From NCBI RefSeq assembly GCF_000317125.1, contig NC_019695.1, positions 918,336 through 982,335 on the forward strand: a stretch of DNA of 64,000 nt, written 5' to 3'. This DNA comes from Chroococcidiopsis thermalis PCC 7203. GTDB taxonomy: Bacteria; Cyanobacteriota; Cyanobacteriia; Cyanobacteriales; Chroococcidiopsidaceae. Position numbers and translations under genes: made by a program. Of the stretch, positions 61,902 through 64,000 are shown one piece after another (the stretch's first letter is position 1; the number at the start of each line of letters is the position of its first letter). Below the pieces are notes generated by a model. It was not told the origin of the DNA and ran no database searches. It saw only the letters and a program-made list of their open reading frames with translations.

Positions 61902-63587
61902 ATGAGTATTATTCATGTTCGTCAGATTGAAGCAAAGCTAAGATCGCTGTTCGCTAATTCAATTGACCTCAGTGATTATGTATGTAAACCACAAATTGAG
62001 CAAGATTCTGCTTTCTTAACTCGTGCGCTTGCTGCATTCGCAATTTCAGTTGCTACTGACATAACCCCAGAACAAGCTGCATTGTGCATAACTGATGGTT
62101 TTCATGATAACGGGATTGACGCGGTTTATTTTGATAATCGTGAAAAGGTTCTTTTTGTTGTTCAATCTAAGTGGCGGCATGATGGTACAGGTAGTATTGA
62201 ACGTGGAGATGCTCTAAAATTTATTACTGGTATCAAAGATCTTATTAATGCAGAATTTAATCGCTTTAACGACAAAATTAAAAATCGCTCAGTCGAAATC
62301 CTAGATGCATTATCGCTTGCAAATACCCGAATCGTTCTTTTAGTTGCTTATACTGGTCAAGCAACATTGAGTCAGGATATTTCGCGTGATTTCAATGATT
62401 TTCTGAAAGATATGAACGATCCTTCAGAAGTTGTGGAATTAAGAGTTTTTAGGCAAGGTAACTTACATGGGATTGTTGCTAGTGGCACTTTAGGCGCACC
62501 AATTAATTTTGATGTAGTGCTCAAGGACTGGGGACAGATGAGAGATCCTTTTTCAGCGTATTACGGTCTTGTATCGGCAACTGAAGTTGCTGATTGGTGG
62601 AATAGATATTATCCAAAACTTTTTATGCCGAATATACGTTCGTTTTTGGGTGAAACGGAGATTAACCAAAGTATTGTTGAAACCTTATTATCAGAACCAG
62701 AAAAGTTCTGGTACTTTAACAATGGCATAACAGCACTATGTAGTAAGATTCGGAAGAAACCACTAGGAGGTAATACTCATGAGACAGGCGTGTTTGAATG
62801 TCTTGATGTAAGCATTGTAAACGGAGCGCAAACCGTAGGAGCTATTGCGACCGCAAACGCAAAATCAGCTGACCAAGTTGCAAAAGCATCTGTGTTAATT
62901 CGATTCATTTCACTTGAAAGTTGTCCAGAAGATTTTGCTATACGTGTTACGCGGACAACAAATACTCAGAACCGTATTGATAGTCGTGATTTTGTCTCCC
63001 TCGATACCGAAAATCAAGAGCGTATACGAACTGAGTTGCAACTGGAAGGGATCGAATATATTTACAAGGCTGGCTACACCGTTCATGATAGCAGAAGTGG
63101 TTTTGATTTTTCAGAAGCAATCGTGGCTGTTGCGTGTGCTCATTCTGAGCTTGCTTATGCAGTACAGGCAAAAGGTAAAGTTAGCTTACTCTATGAGGAT
63201 GTCTCTAAAGCACCATATAAGGCTCTGTTCAATCCAAGTCTTTCTAGTATTAAGCTGTGGAAACTTGTACAGATTCATCGTGCGATAGAGGATCAACTGA
63301 AAGCTGAACGGAAAAATCGGCAGGGACGAGAAACGATGATACCTGTTCATGGCAATAGGTTCTTAGCTCGGCAAGTATTTCGGTATCTTCCTTTTGACAA
63401 TCTCGACGATCCCAGAAAAGATATACAAAATCTTCTAAGCAAGGTTTCAGAGTTCACTATTCGCATAATTGATCTTACTGCAAATGCAATAAGTGAAAAG
63501 TATCCAGAGTCATACCTAGCTAATTTGTTTAGAAATATAAAAAAGTGCCAAGATATTGAGAATTCAATTGATTCACAATGGCAATAA
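61902..63587 (+). CDS. AIPR-family abortive infection phage resistance protein
   Basis: 561 residues, the usual AIPR length. The N-terminal part has TDGFHDNGIDAVYFDNREKV and LFVVQSKWRHDG, a nuclease-like D...QxK pattern of the PD-(D/E)XK fold with Gln in place of Glu. AIPR core lines follow: EPEKFWYFNNGITALCSKIR, VSIVNGAQTVGAIATANAKS, VTRTTNTQNRIDSRDFVSLD, then a helical tail. AIPR proteins are linked to abortive infection and defence islands, and their mode of action is unknown. No toxin or modification partner is visible before the right edge. Confidence 0.9.
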   Translation: MSIIHVRQIEAKLRSLFANSIDLSDYVCKPQIEQDSAFLTRALAAFAISVATDITPEQAALCITDGFHDNGIDAVYFDNREKVLFVVQSKWRHDGTGSIERGDALKFITGIKDLINAEFNRFNDKIKNRSVEILDALSLANTRIVLLVAYTGQATLSQDISRDFNDFLKDMNDPSEVVELRVFRQGNLHGIVASGTLGAPINFDVVLKDWGQMRDPFSAYYGLVSATEVADWWNRYYPKLFMPNIRSFLGETEINQSIVETLLSEPEKFWYFNNGITALCSKIRKKPLGGNTHETGVFECLDVSIVNGAQTVGAIATANAKSADQVAKASVLIRFISLESCPEDFAIRVTRTTNTQNRIDSRDFVSLDTENQERIRTELQLEGIEYIYKAGYTVHDSRSGFDFSEAIVAVACAHSELAYAVQAKGKVSLLYEDVSKAPYKALFNPSLSSIKLWKLVQIHRAIEDQLKAERKNRQGRETMIPVHGNRFLARQVFRYLPFDNLDDPRKDIQNLLSKVSEFTIRIIDLTANAISEKYPESYLANLFRNIKKCQDIENSIDSQWQ

Positions 63588-64000
63588 TATATATGCATCA
63601 CCACTAGTGATTTTTGCTATTAATTTTAAGAGAAATGAATTCAGACCTGTTTATATAACTTTATTATGGACAAAAATCTTTATTATTTCATACTTGATTG
63701 TACAAGTATTAAGTAGCAATATAAAATCTGAATTCAAGCTATTCATCAGCTTGTCTAAACTAATCTCCTCAATGCCTTGTTGAGCTTGTATACTCACTTC
63801 CCGCTCGCAATTATCTCATGCTTATCGAAAGAGACCAAGACCATTGAAATGATTCAAATCACCAAGAGCGATCGCTGCTTCTTTGGATGCTTTACAATCG
63901 CAACGAATTCTGCTTATGGGTGGTAAAGGGGATGTTATCTAACTATAAGTAAAGCATTTTGTAAGCTATTTGCTTAAGGCTCAAGTAGAATTAGAGAACA
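63588..64000. other. Non-coding right-hand end
   Basis: 413 bp with no supported gene. An inverted repeat (ATACTTG/CAAGTAT, about 63691-63709) lies roughly 100 bp after the AIPR stop and may be a weak terminator. Further defence genes could begin beyond the window. Confidence 0.4.

Overview
The window reads as a cyanobacterial chromosome segment. HIP1-type GCGATCGC octamers are scattered throughout. Several families are cyanobacterial or plastid specialities: a Ycf66 protein, a photosystem II S4-domain protein, DUF2808, and a CuA-less alternative respiratory terminal oxidase. Intergenic spaces carry the short tandem and palindromic repeats common in large-genome cyanobacteria. A Chroococcidiopsis- or Nostocales-like host fits, but the genus cannot be fixed from this sequence alone.

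Layout. (1) 0-8.5 kb: surface polysaccharide region. A secreted DUF4082/Ig-like protein (cut by the left edge), a WbpD-like acetyltransferase, and a Wzt/Wzm ABC exporter are on the minus strand; a Wzc-like copolymerase and a WecG/TagA/CpsF glycosyltransferase are on the plus strand. (2) 8.5-28 kb: mostly core genes, namely ileS (with a palindromic repeat inside the reading frame), a two-partner-secretion adhesin, Ycf66, two NTF2-like proteins, a membrane-fused spermidine-synthase-like protein, prmA, serA, a GT4 glycosyltransferase, the PSII S4 protein, an SDR, an alanine/Na+ symporter and a universal stress protein. (3) 28.4-34.6 kb: one minus-strand respiratory operon, DUF2231-DUF2231-ctaC-ctaD-ctaE-GMC oxidoreductase. 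Subunit II lacks the CuA ligands, so this is a predicted quinol oxidase with a flavoprotein dehydrogenase gene attached. (4) 35.5-47 kb: a decaying accessory region with an IS200/IS605 element (tnpA, tnpB), a PhyH-like dioxygenase, and tRNA-Val flanked by two integrase remnants. It also holds an IS1 wreck, a MNT antitoxin with a gutted HEPN partner, a broken helix-turn-helix replication-type gene and a truncated aminotransferase. At least three of the broken genes carry in-frame stop codons. (5) 47-57.5 kb: MgtC, DUF2808, a glutathione-transferase/phosphatase fusion, a P450-TetR pair, a nitroreductase, an ABC-MarR drug-efflux-type operon with palindromic operator candidates, and a VapBC-like toxin-antitoxin pair. 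(6) 57.7-61 kb: an ISKra4-family element interrupted by an IS4-family element, with both sets of terminal repeats and target duplications readable. (7) 61-64 kb: a carboxymuconolactone-decarboxylase-like protein and a full-length AIPR (abortive infection) protein.

No CRISPR array, rRNA operon or complete prophage was seen. The strongest leads are the CuA-less oxidase operon ending in a GMC oxidoreductase, the AIPR gene beside the insertion-sequence nest, a 93-bp MITE-like family whose two copies differ by inversion of a hairpin loop, and the repeat that has become part of IleRS.
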